From: CAVYXK01 sp963772445
Lineage (GTDB): Bacteria; Pseudomonadota; Alphaproteobacteria; Acetobacterales; Acetobacteraceae
NCBI GenBank assembly: GCA_963772445.1
Contig: CAVYXK010000016.1
Coordinates: 124,001-188,000 of the forward strand
Direction of reading: 5' to 3'
Length of the DNA stretch: 64,000 nt
Shown: positions 45,025-53,351 of the stretch, piece by piece
Layout of the letters: each line of letters begins with the position of its first letter
How positions within the stretch are numbered: the first letter of the stretch is position 1
The notes under the pieces: model-generated
The model's input: only the letters and a program-made list of their open reading frames with translations
The model's database searches: none
What the model was told of the DNA's origin: nothing
Position numbers and translations under genes: made by a program

Positions 45025-45681
45025 CTGCTGGCAGTAGTTATCCCAACGCTGAATGCCGCCCGCACCCTGCGCCTCACCCTAGCGACGTTACACGCCGCCG
45101 ATGAGATTGTGGTGGCGGATGGCGGCAGCATCGATGGGACCCGAGAATGGGCCCGCTCGGCCGGAGCGATCGTGATCCTCGCATCCGGCGGCCGCGGACC
45201 CCAACTCGCAGCCGGGGCCGCGATAGCGCGGCAGCCTTGGCTTTTGCTGTTGCATGCGGACACCATGCTGGGTCCCGGGTGGGTAGCTGCGGCGAAGGCG
45301 CATATCGCGAATGGCCCGGCACGGGCCGGATATTTTCGCTTCGCTTTGGCCAGCGCCGATCCGCGGGCGCGCTGGTTGGAACGGGCGGTGGCTTGGCGGT
45401 GTCGACTGTTCGCGTTGCCTTATGGCGACCAGGGACTGCTGATCCACCGTGACCTTTTGAGCGCAGTCGGCGGTATCCGGCCATTACCGCTGATGGAAGA
45501 TGTCGATCTGGCCCGCCGGCTTGGCCGGCGCCGGCTGACGGCGCTTCCCGCCACGGCGGTTACCTCGGCGGAGAAGTGGGAGCGGGATGGATGGGTTCAG
45601 CGCTCCCTGCGCAATCTGCTCTGCCTCTCTCTCTGGTTCGCCGGTGTGCCGCCCGAGCAGATCCGGCGGCTCTACGAATGA
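45025..45681 (+). CDS. TIGR04283-type family 2 glycosyltransferase, probable CTG start
   Basis: The protein of about 218 residues starts with LLAVVIPTLNAARTLRLTLA. It has the GT2 nucleotide-binding core DEIVVADGGSIDGT, the DXD-like LLLLHADTMLGPGW, and the acceptor-site LPLMEDVDLARRLGRR. The open frame runs back only to 45013 (preceded by TAA), and contains no ATG, GTG or TTG before the core. CTG at 45025 or 45028, after aaagagagg, is the most likely start. An error in the start region is the alternative. It overlaps the next gene by four bases. The linked TIGR04283/TIGR04282 pair is often described as glycosyltransferase-like but its product is uncertain. Confidence 0.82.
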   Translation: MLAVVIPTLNAARTLRLTLATLHAADEIVVADGGSIDGTREWARSAGAIVILASGGRGPQLAAGAAIARQPWLLLLHADTMLGPGWVAAAKAHIANGPARAGYFRFALASADPRARWLERAVAWRCRLFALPYGDQGLLIHRDLLSAVGGIRPLPLMEDVDLARRLGRRRLTALPATAVTSAEKWERDGWVQRSLRNLLCLSLWFAGVPPEQIRRLYE

Positions 45682-46292
45682 GAGACGCGGTGATAGTTTT
45701 TGCTCGGGCTCCCCGGCTCGGCATGGTCAAGCGCCGGCTCGCCCGGGTTGTCGGTGATCGGGCGGCACTCGGCTTCCACCGCGCCATGCTGATTGCCTTG
45801 CTGCGAGGGCTGGCAGCCGATCGGCGCTTTCGGACAGTGCTCGCGATGACCCCCGACCGGGCGCGCTTCGCGGTGCCGGCGCGGGTCCGACGCATCGGCC
45901 AGGGAAGCGGCGACCTCGGCCGGCGCATGGACCGCACGTTCCGCCGGTTCCGGCGGGGGCGGGCGGCTATCGTCGGCGCCGACATCCCGGACGCAAGCCC
46001 GGCGGATTTGGCGGCTGCGTTCCGCGCGCTCGGCACCGCCGATGCGGCGTTTGGGCCGGCCGAGGATGGCGGCTACTGGCTCGTGGCGCTCGGGCCACGC
46101 CGGCCAGCTCGCCCGTTCGCCGGCGTCCGCTGGTCCAGCGAAAATGCACTGGCTGATACGCTGCGCAATTTTCCGGGCCGCCGCATGGCGTCGCTGCGGG
46201 TGTTGCACGACGTGGACACTGCCGAAGATTTTCTGCGCCTGTCTCAGAATCGCCGAAGATGCTTGCCACCTCACGGACCGGTGATCAGTTAG
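45678..46292 (+). CDS. TIGR04282-type (DUF2064) glycosyltransferase-like protein
   Basis: The 204-residue protein has the nucleotidyl/glycosyl-transferase A-type fold of the DUF2064 family. Its N-terminus is VIVFARAPRLGMVKRRLARV, a middle block is AAIVGADIPDASPADLAAAF, and the substrate loop is FGPAEDGGYWLVALG. The ATG overlaps the stop of the preceding GT2 gene (ATGA at 45678-45681), so the two work together. In some organisms the pair lies near arsenosugar genes; no such genes are seen here, so the product is left open. Confidence 0.87.
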   Translation: MRDAVIVFARAPRLGMVKRRLARVVGDRAALGFHRAMLIALLRGLAADRRFRTVLAMTPDRARFAVPARVRRIGQGSGDLGRRMDRTFRRFRRGRAAIVGADIPDASPADLAAAFRALGTADAAFGPAEDGGYWLVALGPRRPARPFAGVRWSSENALADTLRNFPGRRMASLRVLHDVDTAEDFLRLSQNRRRCLPPHGPVIS

Positions 46293-46311
46293 CTGGCCCG
46301 CAAGGTGGCGG

Positions 46312-47558
46312 TTGATGGCGCGAGCCGAATGGTGGCGGGGCGCGGTAATGTACCAGATCTACCCCCGCGGCTTCTTCGACAGCAATAACGACAGCGTGGG
46401 CGACCTCCATGGAGCCCTCGCCAAGCCTTCCGCACCAGCCGGCGCTCAACCTGCACAACCCAGACGTGATGGAGGCGCTGCTCGCCAGCGGCGAGCGATC
46501 GCTTCCTGCGGCCGAACCCGCCGGCACCTGCGCCGAAAAAGATCCCGGCCAAGCTGTTCGGCATGCAGCTTCACCAGCGCGACATGCTGCAGCCCGGCAT
46601 CGGCAGTCTGCTGACTCGAACCCGCGCGCTGATGGATCGCTACCCCGATCGTGTGACGATGGGCGAGGTGTCCAGCCAGCCCGGCGCGTTCGGGCGCGTG
46701 GTCGCCTATACGGCCGGCGATCAGTGGCCGCACATGGCCTACACCCTGCGTCCGCTCCGCGAGGGTTTCGACTGGCGGACCGTCACCGGCATGATCCGCG
46801 ACCTCGCAGCGGCCGGAGAGGCCGGCTGGCCATGCTGGTGCTTCAGCAATTACGATGTCGAACGGGCGACCTCCCGCTGGAGCCCGTGCCGCGGCGTGGC
46901 AGATCCCGACCCCGCTTTCGCCCGCCTGTTGATGGCGCTGTTGCTGTCGTTGCGCGGTAGCGTCAACCTCTATCAGGGCGAGGAGCTTGGCCTGACCGAA
47001 GCCGAGCTGGGATGGGAGCAGCTATAGGACCCGTTCGGCAAAGCCTACTGGCCGGAATTTCGAGGTCGCGACGGCAGCCGAACCCCGCTGCCATGGAAGT
47101 CGGATGCCCCGCATGGCGGGTTTACCAACGCCAAGCCCTGGTTGCCGGTGCCGGCGTCGCACCGGCCTCTGGCGGTGGACAGGCAGGAAGCGGACGCGCC
47201 CGCTCTCCTACACGCGTTCCGTCGGTTCCTGGCTTGGCGGCGACAGCAACGGGCGATGGTTCGCGGGGGGCTCGAGCAGCTTGAGCTGGCGGAACCGCTG
47301 GTCGGCTTTGTCCGGGAATTGGAGGATCAGCGGATCCTCGCTCTGTTCAATCTGTCCGACTCGGCCGTTACCGCATCTCTGGCACCGTTCGGCGCGCTCC
47401 TGCCGATGCCCGAAAGCGGCTGTACGGCGGAGGTGCTTGACGACGACGTCCGGCTGCCGCCGTTCGAGACCTTTTTGGTGCAATGGCGCCGGTGGGCGCC
47501 AGCCCCGAGCTGGAGTTGGCGGCCGTCAGGTAGTCAGACCGGCATCTTCCGCTTCTGA
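46312..47558 (+). pseudogene. GH13 alpha-glucosidase pseudogene with internal deletions, frame changes and a nonsense codon
   Basis: The pieces match an oligo-1,6-glucosidase-like GH13 enzyme in order. The N-terminus is EWWRGAVMYQIYPRGFFDSN. Sequence then jumps to LPHQPALNLHNPDVMEALLA in another frame, skipping about 165 residues that include most of the barrel. It jumps again to MQLHQRDMLQPGIGSLLTRT in a third frame, losing the nucleophile region. The C-terminal part continues through LGWEQL, then a TAG (47025-47027), then DPFGKAYWPEFRGRDG in the same frame. Intact enzymes have a Gln there, so CAG to TAG is likely. No functional enzyme can be made. Its end overlaps the convergent aldolase gene by 25 bp. 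Confidence 0.85.
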
Positions 47559-48493
47559 TGGGCGCGGCCGATTTGGGCCAGCTCCTCGTCGTGCCCGCCG
47601 ATCACGCGCACCCCTTCGTCGAGTTGGGCGGCGATGTTGGCCCGGTTGCTGCCTTCCAGGAACGCGACTCCATTCCTGCGACAGGCGTTGAACACTTTGT
47701 CCCGAGCCTCCTGCATTTCCGGCGGATAGGGATCGCGCAACAGCTTGGTCGAGCCCAGTGACAGGCTGAGATCGCCCGGCCCCATCTCGGCGAAGGCAAT
47801 GCCCGGCACCGCAAGCAATTCGTCGGCCGCTGCGATCCCCTCTGGGCTTTCCAGCTTGAGGCCGAGCATCAACTCGCCCTTCGGGTTGAGCGGCCAGGGG
47901 TCGGCGCGCTCCAGATATTCCTCGTGCGACAGACCCCAGATCGGAGCGGCCGACATCTCCGAGCCGCGGCCGCGCATGCCGATGCCGAGCAGCAACCGCC
48001 CGCCGGAACGCGCACGCTGCGTTGGCCGTTGGGCACCTCGCATCCGCTCGAGAGGGGAGGGAAGCTCCGGGTCTACCCCGGCAAGGTGATGCGGATACCG
48101 CGCCGATTCGACGAAGGCGGCGACCGCCTCAGCCGACTCAGCCTGGCAAAGCAGCAAACCATGCACGCCGCGCCCAAGAATCTGGCGCGCCTGCCATGCG
48201 TTGTGGCGCACCATCTGCTCGTCCAGTCCGTTCACCGGCATCTCGACAATCACCGCCGGCGTGCGGTGGCCGGAACGCGCCGGCCCGCCATCGACAAGGC
48301 CACGCATGTACTGCTCGAGGCCTGCCAGGTCGAACGCGCCGTGTTCCATACCGACATTGATATAGTCGGCCCAGGTGTGCGCGTCTTTCTTGCCTTCCTC
48401 GTAGGTCAGCACATGGCCGGTATGATGACCGGTGTAGTAAATCGCCTGATCCTGCTGCAGCAGCTCGATGGCGCGATTGATTCGGCTGGTCAC
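47534..48493 (-). CDS. HpcH/HpaI aldolase/citrate lyase family protein
   Basis: The 319-residue protein has the class II (metal-dependent) HpcH/HpaI barrel. Recognisable parts are GLLLCQAESAEAVAAFVESA, the metal ligand Glu in LKLESPEGIAAADELL and the EMGPGDLSLSLGS segment. Members cleave 2-keto-3-deoxy or related hydroxy acids to pyruvate or glyoxylate and an aldehyde. A stretch around RMRGAQRPTQRARSGGRLLL is unusually basic and may mark an insertion. It is followed on the same strand by no other gene, and a sulfurtransferase gene lies upstream with a 47-bp gap. The substrate is unknown. Confidence 0.85.
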   Translation of the reverse strand: MTSRINRAIELLQQDQAIYYTGHHTGHVLTYEEGKKDAHTWADYINVGMEHGAFDLAGLEQYMRGLVDGGPARSGHRTPAVIVEMPVNGLDEQMVRHNAWQARQILGRGVHGLLLCQAESAEAVAAFVESARYPHHLAGVDPELPSPLERMRGAQRPTQRARSGGRLLLGIGMRGRGSEMSAAPIWGLSHEEYLERADPWPLNPKGELMLGLKLESPEGIAAADELLAVPGIAFAEMGPGDLSLSLGSTKLLRDPYPPEMQEARDKVFNACRRNGVAFLEGSNRANIAAQLDEGVRVIGGHDEELAQIGRAHQKRKMPV

Positions 48494-48540
48494 GCTTGTC
48501 TCCTCCGGCCGTTTGCGAGGGGTCAGGGTCTAGCACGCGG

Positions 48541-49416
48541 CTAGCCGCCAGTCTCCATCGGCAGGGTGGGGTCGGTGGCCCACTCGGACAGCGACGCATC
48601 GTAGAGGCGCACGTTCTCATGACCCAGCATGACCAGCACGAATGCGTCGGCGCTGGCTGCAATGCCGCCCCCGCAATAAGTGATGACACGCTTATCCATC
48701 GCGCCGTGCCGGGCGAAACGCGCACTCAGCTCGGCAGGTGGTAGAAACGTATTGGTCGTCGGGTCGAGCAGGTGCGCCGCGGGCACATTGACGCTGCCGG
48801 TGATGTGGCCGGGCCGGCCGTAGCTGTTGCCGCCCGTGCCCTGATGCTGCTCCGGCAGCAGCGCGTTGATGGTGCAAGTTGCGGTGTCGCCGATCGCGGC
48901 GCGCACCTCGTCCTTACCGACCATCAGGTCGCGGACTTCGCGGACCGTGAAATCGCCGGGCGCGGCGGGTGAGGCCGGGCCGGCCTCAAGCGGGCGGTTC
49001 TCGCGCTGCCATTTCTGGAAACCGCCGTTCAGCACTGCGGCGTTGTCGTGGCCAAAGATGCGCAGCCACCAGACGCGCGTCGCCCACCATGGGTTGGCTG
49101 CGGAATAGAGTACGACACGACTGTCGTTATTGACGCCGAAGCGACGCATCGCCGCCGCGAATGCCTCCGCCGTCGGCAGCATGAAGCGCAGCTTCCGCGA
49201 CGTGTCGGACACATCGGCCTGCACGTCGATGAAGCGCGCGCCGGGAATGTGTGCCGTCTCGAAATCAGCGCGACCCGGAACGACCTGGTATGTGATCTTC
49301 GGGTCGGGGATCAGGTGCGTAGTGCAATCAAAGATCCGTACCCCCGGATCGCCCAGGTGGTCGGCAAGCCAGTCAGTCTCGACAAGGTACTCCGGGTGAA
49401 CAAAACCAGTCGGCAT
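48541..49416 (-). CDS. Sulfurtransferase (two-domain rhodanese, thiosulfate/3-mercaptopyruvate type)
   Basis: The 291-residue protein has tandem rhodanese domains. The first (about 1-130) includes GARFIDVQADVSDTSRKLRF and WWLRIFGHDNAAVLNGG. The second has the catalytic loop VITYCGGGIAASADAFVLV with the active Cys. Such enzymes transfer sulfur from thiosulfate or mercaptopyruvate to cyanide or thiols. The active-site loop CGGGIAA differs from both the CRKGVT-type thiosulfate loop and the CGSGVTA loop of mercaptopyruvate enzymes, though it is closer to the latter. The start MPTGFVHPEYLV was chosen for its ribosome-binding site and for family length. Confidence 0.88.
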   Translation of the reverse strand: MPTGFVHPEYLVETDWLADHLGDPGVRIFDCTTHLIPDPKITYQVVPGRADFETAHIPGARFIDVQADVSDTSRKLRFMLPTAEAFAAAMRRFGVNNDSRVVLYSAANPWWATRVWWLRIFGHDNAAVLNGGFQKWQRENRPLEAGPASPAAPGDFTVREVRDLMVGKDEVRAAIGDTATCTINALLPEQHQGTGGNSYGRPGHITGSVNVPAAHLLDPTTNTFLPPAELSARFARHGAMDKRVITYCGGGIAASADAFVLVMLGHENVRLYDASLSEWATDPTLPMETGG

Positions 49417-49658
49417 GACAGCATACTCCCTTCGAAACCTGATCCTCGGGTGAGCAGACGAGGCCTTGTAAGCCGTTCGCAACCATCACAGCCGATTTCT
49501 CAACTCCTTACGCAAAGGCCCCCGTAGGTCAGCTCGAACGGTCCGCTGAGCCGAGAGCATCGAGAAGCGCCTTCGCGACCCGGACCATCTGCCCGCCCCG
49601 GTGAGACACTCTACCGGAGAGCCGGTTCCGACCCAAAGCGCGGACCCTTCCGCTCGCG

Positions 49659-49751
49659 CGCTGGACGTTCCACTTCACGCCAACGTCGGCGCCATGGCTT
49701 AATGCAGTCAAGGGCTTCTTTGCCAAGCTCACCAAACGGCGGCTGCCCTGA
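49659..49751 (+). pseudogene. Remnant of an IS630-type transposase (C-terminal part)
   Basis: The frame reads RWTFHFTPTSAPWLNAVKGF and then FAKLTKRRLP before TGA. This is the well-conserved catalytic C-terminal block of one group of IS630-type transposases (usual form: HFTPTSxSWLNAVEGFFAKL). Only about 30 residues remain, with no transposase sequence before or after. It differs from the IS630 element at 5451-6682, whose block is HGSWLNLAESELS, so it comes from a different lineage. The rest of 49417-49893 shows nothing recognisable. Confidence 0.7.
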
Positions 49752-49893
49752 CGCGTGCCGCCCCTGCGGTGAGGGCGGGCTGCCGGTTCAGTCAGGAGCC
49801 GGAGAGCGATGGGGAGATTGGCAGCAGTCGTGCGGCTAACGCGATTGCGCCGCGACCCAGTGAACACTAAGTTTTGCCCGCAGGAGGTAGCCC

Positions 49894-50481
49894 ATGACGG
49901 TGGTGGCGCGCCGCATCGACCCGGAGGTTTGGACCAAGGAGCGGTTCCTGGCCTGGGCCGAAACGCGTCCCGATGACGTCCGCTACGAGTTCGACGGGTT
50001 CCGCCCGGTACCGATGGCCCCGGCGACGCTTGCGCATAACGACATCGGCCGCAACATCCACGAGAATTTGCGTGCCAGGCTGCCCAAAGCCATCGGGTGC
50101 AGGCCCTATGGCCCACAACAGCCGATCGAGACCGTCGGCGGCGCGCTCCGCGAACCAGACGCGTTCATCGCCTGTTCCGAGCGGCATCCGCGATCCGTGG
50201 CTATTTCCGCCCCGGTCATCGTGTTCGAAGTCTTGTCACCGGGACAAGAGAATCGGCGCCGGGATGAAGAGGACATGGTCGACGAATACGAGTCGGTGCC
50301 CTCCATCCTCCGCTACATTATCGTCGAGTTCGAAAGTCGCGGCATCCGCGTGCTCTGGCGGCAGCCTGGAGAGCGCCAGTGGCGCCGGGAGGCCTTCGAC
50401 AGCAAGGGGCCTCTCCAGATCCCCGAATTCGGCATCTCCTTGACCTCCGATGAGATCTACGAGGGGATCGAGTTCGAGTAA
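49894..50481 (+). CDS. Uma2 family (DUF820) PD-(D/E)XK nuclease-like protein
   Basis: The 195-residue protein matches the Uma2/DUF820 family. It has ERFLAWAETRPDDVRYEFDG at the N-terminus, the acidic nuclease core residues around REPDAFIACSERHPRSVA and APVIVFEVLSPGQENRRRDE, and a conserved YIIVEFESRGIRVLWRQ beta segment. Members are predicted restriction-endonuclease-fold proteins of unknown role, abundant in some bacteria and often single genes in mobile regions. The gene is preceded by gcaggaggtagccc, a good ribosome-binding site. It lies between transposase and integrase remnants, consistent with acquired DNA. Confidence 0.88.
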   Translation: MTVVARRIDPEVWTKERFLAWAETRPDDVRYEFDGFRPVPMAPATLAHNDIGRNIHENLRARLPKAIGCRPYGPQQPIETVGGALREPDAFIACSERHPRSVAISAPVIVFEVLSPGQENRRRDEEDMVDEYESVPSILRYIIVEFESRGIRVLWRQPGERQWRREAFDSKGPLQIPEFGISLTSDEIYEGIEFE

Positions 50482-50496
50482 CCCGGGTGACCGGGC

Positions 50497-50634
50497 CACT
50501 GGAGACCGGCCAAAGAAATCGGCAAACCTCTTGACGGCTCGAATGTACCCCTGTTGAGTCTTCGGCGACATTCGCCGCATGGTCATGTCGTCGACCATGC
50601 GTTGGCGCAACGGGCTGATTACCTTATTGGTCAT
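50497..50634 (-). pseudogene. Tyrosine recombinase (integrase) N-terminal fragment
   Basis: The frame begins MTNKVISPLRQRMVDDMTMR and continues RMSPKTQQGYIRAVKRFADF before FGRSPV. This is the SAM-like N-terminal DNA-binding domain of phage-type tyrosine recombinases. After about 46 residues the sequence becomes antisense to the Uma2 gene, so the catalytic domain is missing. The upstream leader has an imperfect inverted repeat (gtcttgggtgagg ... cctcaatctcaagac, 50648-50686). It marks a former mobile element edge at the left end of the AT-richer island. Confidence 0.75.
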
Positions 50635-50904
50635 GAGGGACCTCCTGTCTTGGGTGAGGTTGTGAAGCCCCTCAATCTCAAGACAGGTCGTTCCCAGCCC
50701 GCCACTCTTCCTTCACTGCCAATTACCGCGGTAGCGGTTTAGTCCTTCGGCCAATGACGGTCGCTATCGATGACACCGCTTTGAGGTCAGTAGGCTAGAC
50801 TAGGCACCGGCGGTTTGTCAGCGGCTAATGTGAAAAGAGTTCGGCGGCCATCCTCGTTGTTACGTGCCCAGAGACATCGTAGCGTCGGGCGGATTATGCC
50901 TCGC

Positions 50905-51363
50905 TTATCCCCCAGTAATAGGAACGCACTCCCAGATTCCCCACTGATTAAGTGCTGGCTGGGTTCCGGGCGGACAGGTGATCTGAGGCCGGCTGTTCGC
51001 CGGAGTGTTGGTGCCTAATGCGGCGAGCTTCGATCGGTGCAGGTTCGCCACCTGTGCGTAAGCTTTTTCCAAATCGCTCTGAGGTGTTTTCAATTGAATC
51101 TCAGCCAGGGTGTGATAGTGCGCTCCGCATTGAACACGGCCTGTGCTTTTTACGGCTTGCATTGCTGAAGTCGGAATAAATGCCCAACGTTCACAATCAC
51201 CTGCGTGCGCCAACATAAGACCGTCATCGTTTTCTGCCGGTTTGACCATTCCGGAGATCATAGTTTCTGCGGAGGGGCTCTTCCGAAGCTCTTCGATGTA
51301 TTGCCGAACACTTCCCTCGGATTCGTCAGACGCGGCGCGCCGTCTTTTTGTGGAATCGCTCAT
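50905..51363 (-). CDS. Hypothetical protein in AT-richer island
   Basis: The 152-residue protein starts MSDSTKRRRAASDESEGSVR; the ATG at 51363 is preceded by agaaggaga, a strong ribosome-binding site. The N-terminus is basic then acidic and probably disordered. The middle has the cysteines DCERWAFIPTSAM and RVQCGAHYHTLAEIQ, and the C-terminus has ITCPPGTQPALNQWGIWECV. There is no signal peptide or recognised domain. Its stop-side neighbour is the integrase remnant; upstream by 27 bp is the Gly/Ser-linker protein gene in the same direction, so they form a likely operon. Base composition is visibly less GC-rich than the surroundings. The function is unknown. Confidence 0.65.
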   Translation of the reverse strand: MSDSTKRRRAASDESEGSVRQYIEELRKSPSAETMISGMVKPAENDDGLMLAHAGDCERWAFIPTSAMQAVKSTGRVQCGAHYHTLAEIQLKTPQSDLEKAYAQVANLHRSKLAALGTNTPANSRPQITCPPGTQPALNQWGIWECVPITGG

Positions 51364-51390
51364 ATTTGTCTCCTTCTGTCGCGACATAGG

Positions 51391-52677
51391 TTATTGTGAC
51401 AGGTTATTCTGGATGAGGGTGTTGCTGGTATTCGGACCTAACTGTTGCAAGATGTTGAACCCACTTGGCGAGAAGGGCCCGGACGTTATGCACGGAGGCA
51501 GCGAGGCCCAATAGCTGGCTGGGGAGGGGCGGTTTTGCTGGACGAGAAGGTCTATAGCATTCTGAGAGATCCTCAAATCATTGATCTCAAGCTGGCCTGC
51601 TTTGGGCTCGTCCACTCCCAGGAAAACGTTACCTACTATCGTTTGGGACTGTGCATCCTTAATCGTCCCCTGTAGAGCGAATGAATTGAGACGATGAAAG
51701 CCGGACCAGGAGACATATCCATCAGCTACATGCTCTTTCCTATCTTTGGGATCGTAATAGTTAATGGCCACCGTTCCGGTTAGATCACTGATCTCCCCCA
51801 GTGGTTGGTTAAATGTTGTCGGATTGATTGTGAAGGTTAGGGTATAGTTTACTCCCGTCGAAGGATCTGTTTCGTTTCTCGTTATCTGTACCGTCTCGGT
51901 CTGTCCCTGCTTGGCTTTGGGAACCTTCAGCGGTAACCTCAATCCATTTAGGAGGTCGATGTACTTGTCGGTTTCGCATGTGGCTGAAAAGGTCGAGATT
52001 AATGAATCCATTTTGGAGCGGCTGTAGCTCAGGAGTTGACCTCCTCCTCCTCCACCGCCACTACCGCCACTACCGCCACTACCGCCACTACCGCCACTTG
52101 GACCTTTGAAGCTGAGAATGTTCCAACTTGGACCGCCGTTGATTCCCCATTGGAGCGTAAAGTCTATTTTCGAGGAAAACACAGTATTCGAGCCGGCCGA
52201 CTGCGCCAGACCCGGCTTTGTGGCGCCGGGACCGTAAGCAGTGGGGTAATATTTGATGGCTTGCAACGACTGCAGCCCACTCTCGAGCGTTTCGTCGAGG
52301 GCGAGATCGCCCTTAAGACCGTATGGGATTCCACTGGGCAACTTGGAGTTTTTTTCGGCCTCAATGCACCAGTCGCGGAGTCCTAACGTCCGGTCCTTCG
52401 GCTGCCTGTAGGTCGGTTTATGCGGGTCGTAATTAGCGGCGCTGTCGTCATACAGGTCATCGTACAATTTGTGCATATCTATAATATAGTTCAGCACAAA
52501 ATTTCGGTCCTGTGTGCCATTTAGTTGAAATCCCACAGCGAGAGTAAGACTCTCGAGAGTGCCGAGTTCTGGGTTACTTCCTGGCGGCCTGTGACTTTCG
52601 CTCGTAGTCGTCAAGCCACTGCTCAGTGAGCCGGTCGAGCTCCTCGAGCTGGCGTTCGGAGTAGGATTCCGGCGCAA
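51391..52677 (-). CDS. Unrecognised protein with (Gly-Gly-Ser) linker, N-terminus uncertain
   Basis: The frame is open for 428 residues. The reading before about residue 38 overlaps and is out of frame with the preceding gene, so the true beginning is unclear; LGTLESLTLAVGFQLNG is the first protein-like part. Two regions are separated by a GGSGGSGGSGG-type linker (about residues 195-212). The first contains YIIDMHKLYDDLYDD and AIKYYPTAYGPGA. The second is beta-rich, with NYTLTFTINPTTFNQPLGEI and NSFALQGTIKDAQSQTIVGN. No family is recognised. No signal peptide is visible because the N-terminus may be lost. Composition is AT-richer than neighbouring genes. It is probably co-transcribed with the 152-residue gene. 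Confidence 0.6.
   Translation of the reverse strand: MRRNPTPNASSRSSTGSLSSGLTTTSESHRPPGSNPELGTLESLTLAVGFQLNGTQDRNFVLNYIIDMHKLYDDLYDDSAANYDPHKPTYRQPKDRTLGLRDWCIEAEKNSKLPSGIPYGLKGDLALDETLESGLQSLQAIKYYPTAYGPGATKPGLAQSAGSNTVFSSKIDFTLQWGINGGPSWNILSFKGPSGGSGGSGGSGGSGGGGGGGQLLSYSRSKMDSLISTFSATCETDKYIDLLNGLRLPLKVPKAKQGQTETVQITRNETDPSTGVNYTLTFTINPTTFNQPLGEISDLTGTVAINYYDPKDRKEHVADGYVSWSGFHRLNSFALQGTIKDAQSQTIVGNVFLGVDEPKAGQLEINDLRISQNAIDLLVQQNRPSPASYWASLPPCITSGPFSPSGFNILQQLGPNTSNTLIQNNLSQ
52054..52098. repeat. Five tandem 9-bp repeats encoding Gly-Gly-Ser
   Basis: ACCGCCACT is repeated five times without change (52054-52098). On the coding minus strand this gives serine-glycine-glycine units inside the linker of the unrecognised protein. 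Such exact short tandem repeats can change copy number by slippage in 3-residue steps, which would alter linker length without breaking the frame. Confidence 0.9.
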
Positions 52678-52936
52678 AGCCCTCGAGCCACCCGAGCACG
52701 TGAGTTTCGATCAAGTCGCGCGGCACGTCCGGATGCTCGGCATGGATGCGTTCTGCCGACTGCTCGATCGACAGCCGTTTCCCGTCGTCCCAGACGATCT
52801 TGCGCCGTTTGGGGTCGACGTTGGCATTATCCAGTGCGGCGAAGACCAGATCGAGCGCGTAGACCGAGCGTTCCCCCTCGGACGAGCCCATCCATTCGAG
52901 GAAGGCGTCAGTGAACGGGTTGTTCTCGAAGGGGCC
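52574..52936 (-). CDS. Hypothetical protein, 5' end missing or frameshifted
   Basis: About 120 residues read as a coherent acidic helical protein. It begins near ENNPFTDAFLEWMGSSEGER and includes NVDPKRRKIVWDDGKRLSIE, IHAEHPDVPRDLIETHVLGW and QLEELDRLTEQWLDDYERKS. Similar small hypothetical proteins in Proteobacteria begin with an NPF-type N-terminus, so only a few residues are lacking. No start codon precedes it in frame except far upstream through arginine-rich, noise-like sequence; MGSSEG at about 52891 is an alternative start. Its last codons overlap the open frame of the Gly/Ser-linker protein. Sequence from 52937 to 53351 shows no convincing gene. Confidence 0.55.
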   Translation of the reverse strand, partial: GPFENNPFTDAFLEWMGSSEGERSVYALDLVFAALDNANVDPKRRKIVWDDGKRLSIEQSAERIHAEHPDVPRDLIETHVLGWLEGFAPESYSERQLEELDRLTEQWLDDYERKSQAARK

Positions 52937-53351
52937 GACGCCACGATCACCGCCCCCGCACCCCAGACCACGCCAGACATCGCTGCCCCGTCCGCACCTG
53001 TCGTGCACGGAAGCCGCCCATTGTCCAACTCTGGCCGATCGTTCCGATCCTACACACAATCTTTTGCGCGCTGGCGCCGCGGCCCCGTCCGCTGCTGCCG
53101 CACACCTTTTCCTCGAGGCGTGCGCGACGGGCTGCCATGCCTGCCGCCGCCGTGGAGACTTTATTACGCCGCCTGTACCGGCCCGCCCTGAGAGGTCGCG
53201 CGCCGAATCCGGCGCATGTCCCGAGGCAATGAACGGGGCCACCGCACGGGGGTCCCGCCATCCTGATTCGTCCCAGGCGGCGAGGCCGGTGATCAGGCCG
53301 ATTTGCTCGAAGAACGTGTTCAGGTAATCGATGGGTGATTTCGACGGAAAC

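Noticed and set aside
52054..52098. Possible CRISPR-like or minisatellite array
   Set aside because: Units are 9 bp, contiguous, without spacers, and encode a Gly-Gly-Ser linker in frame.
52937..53242. N-terminal half of a 222-codon frame upstream of the NPF-type hypothetical protein
   Set aside because: The sequence is arginine-, alanine- and glycine-rich without structure, typical of chance frames; only the last 120 codons look like protein.
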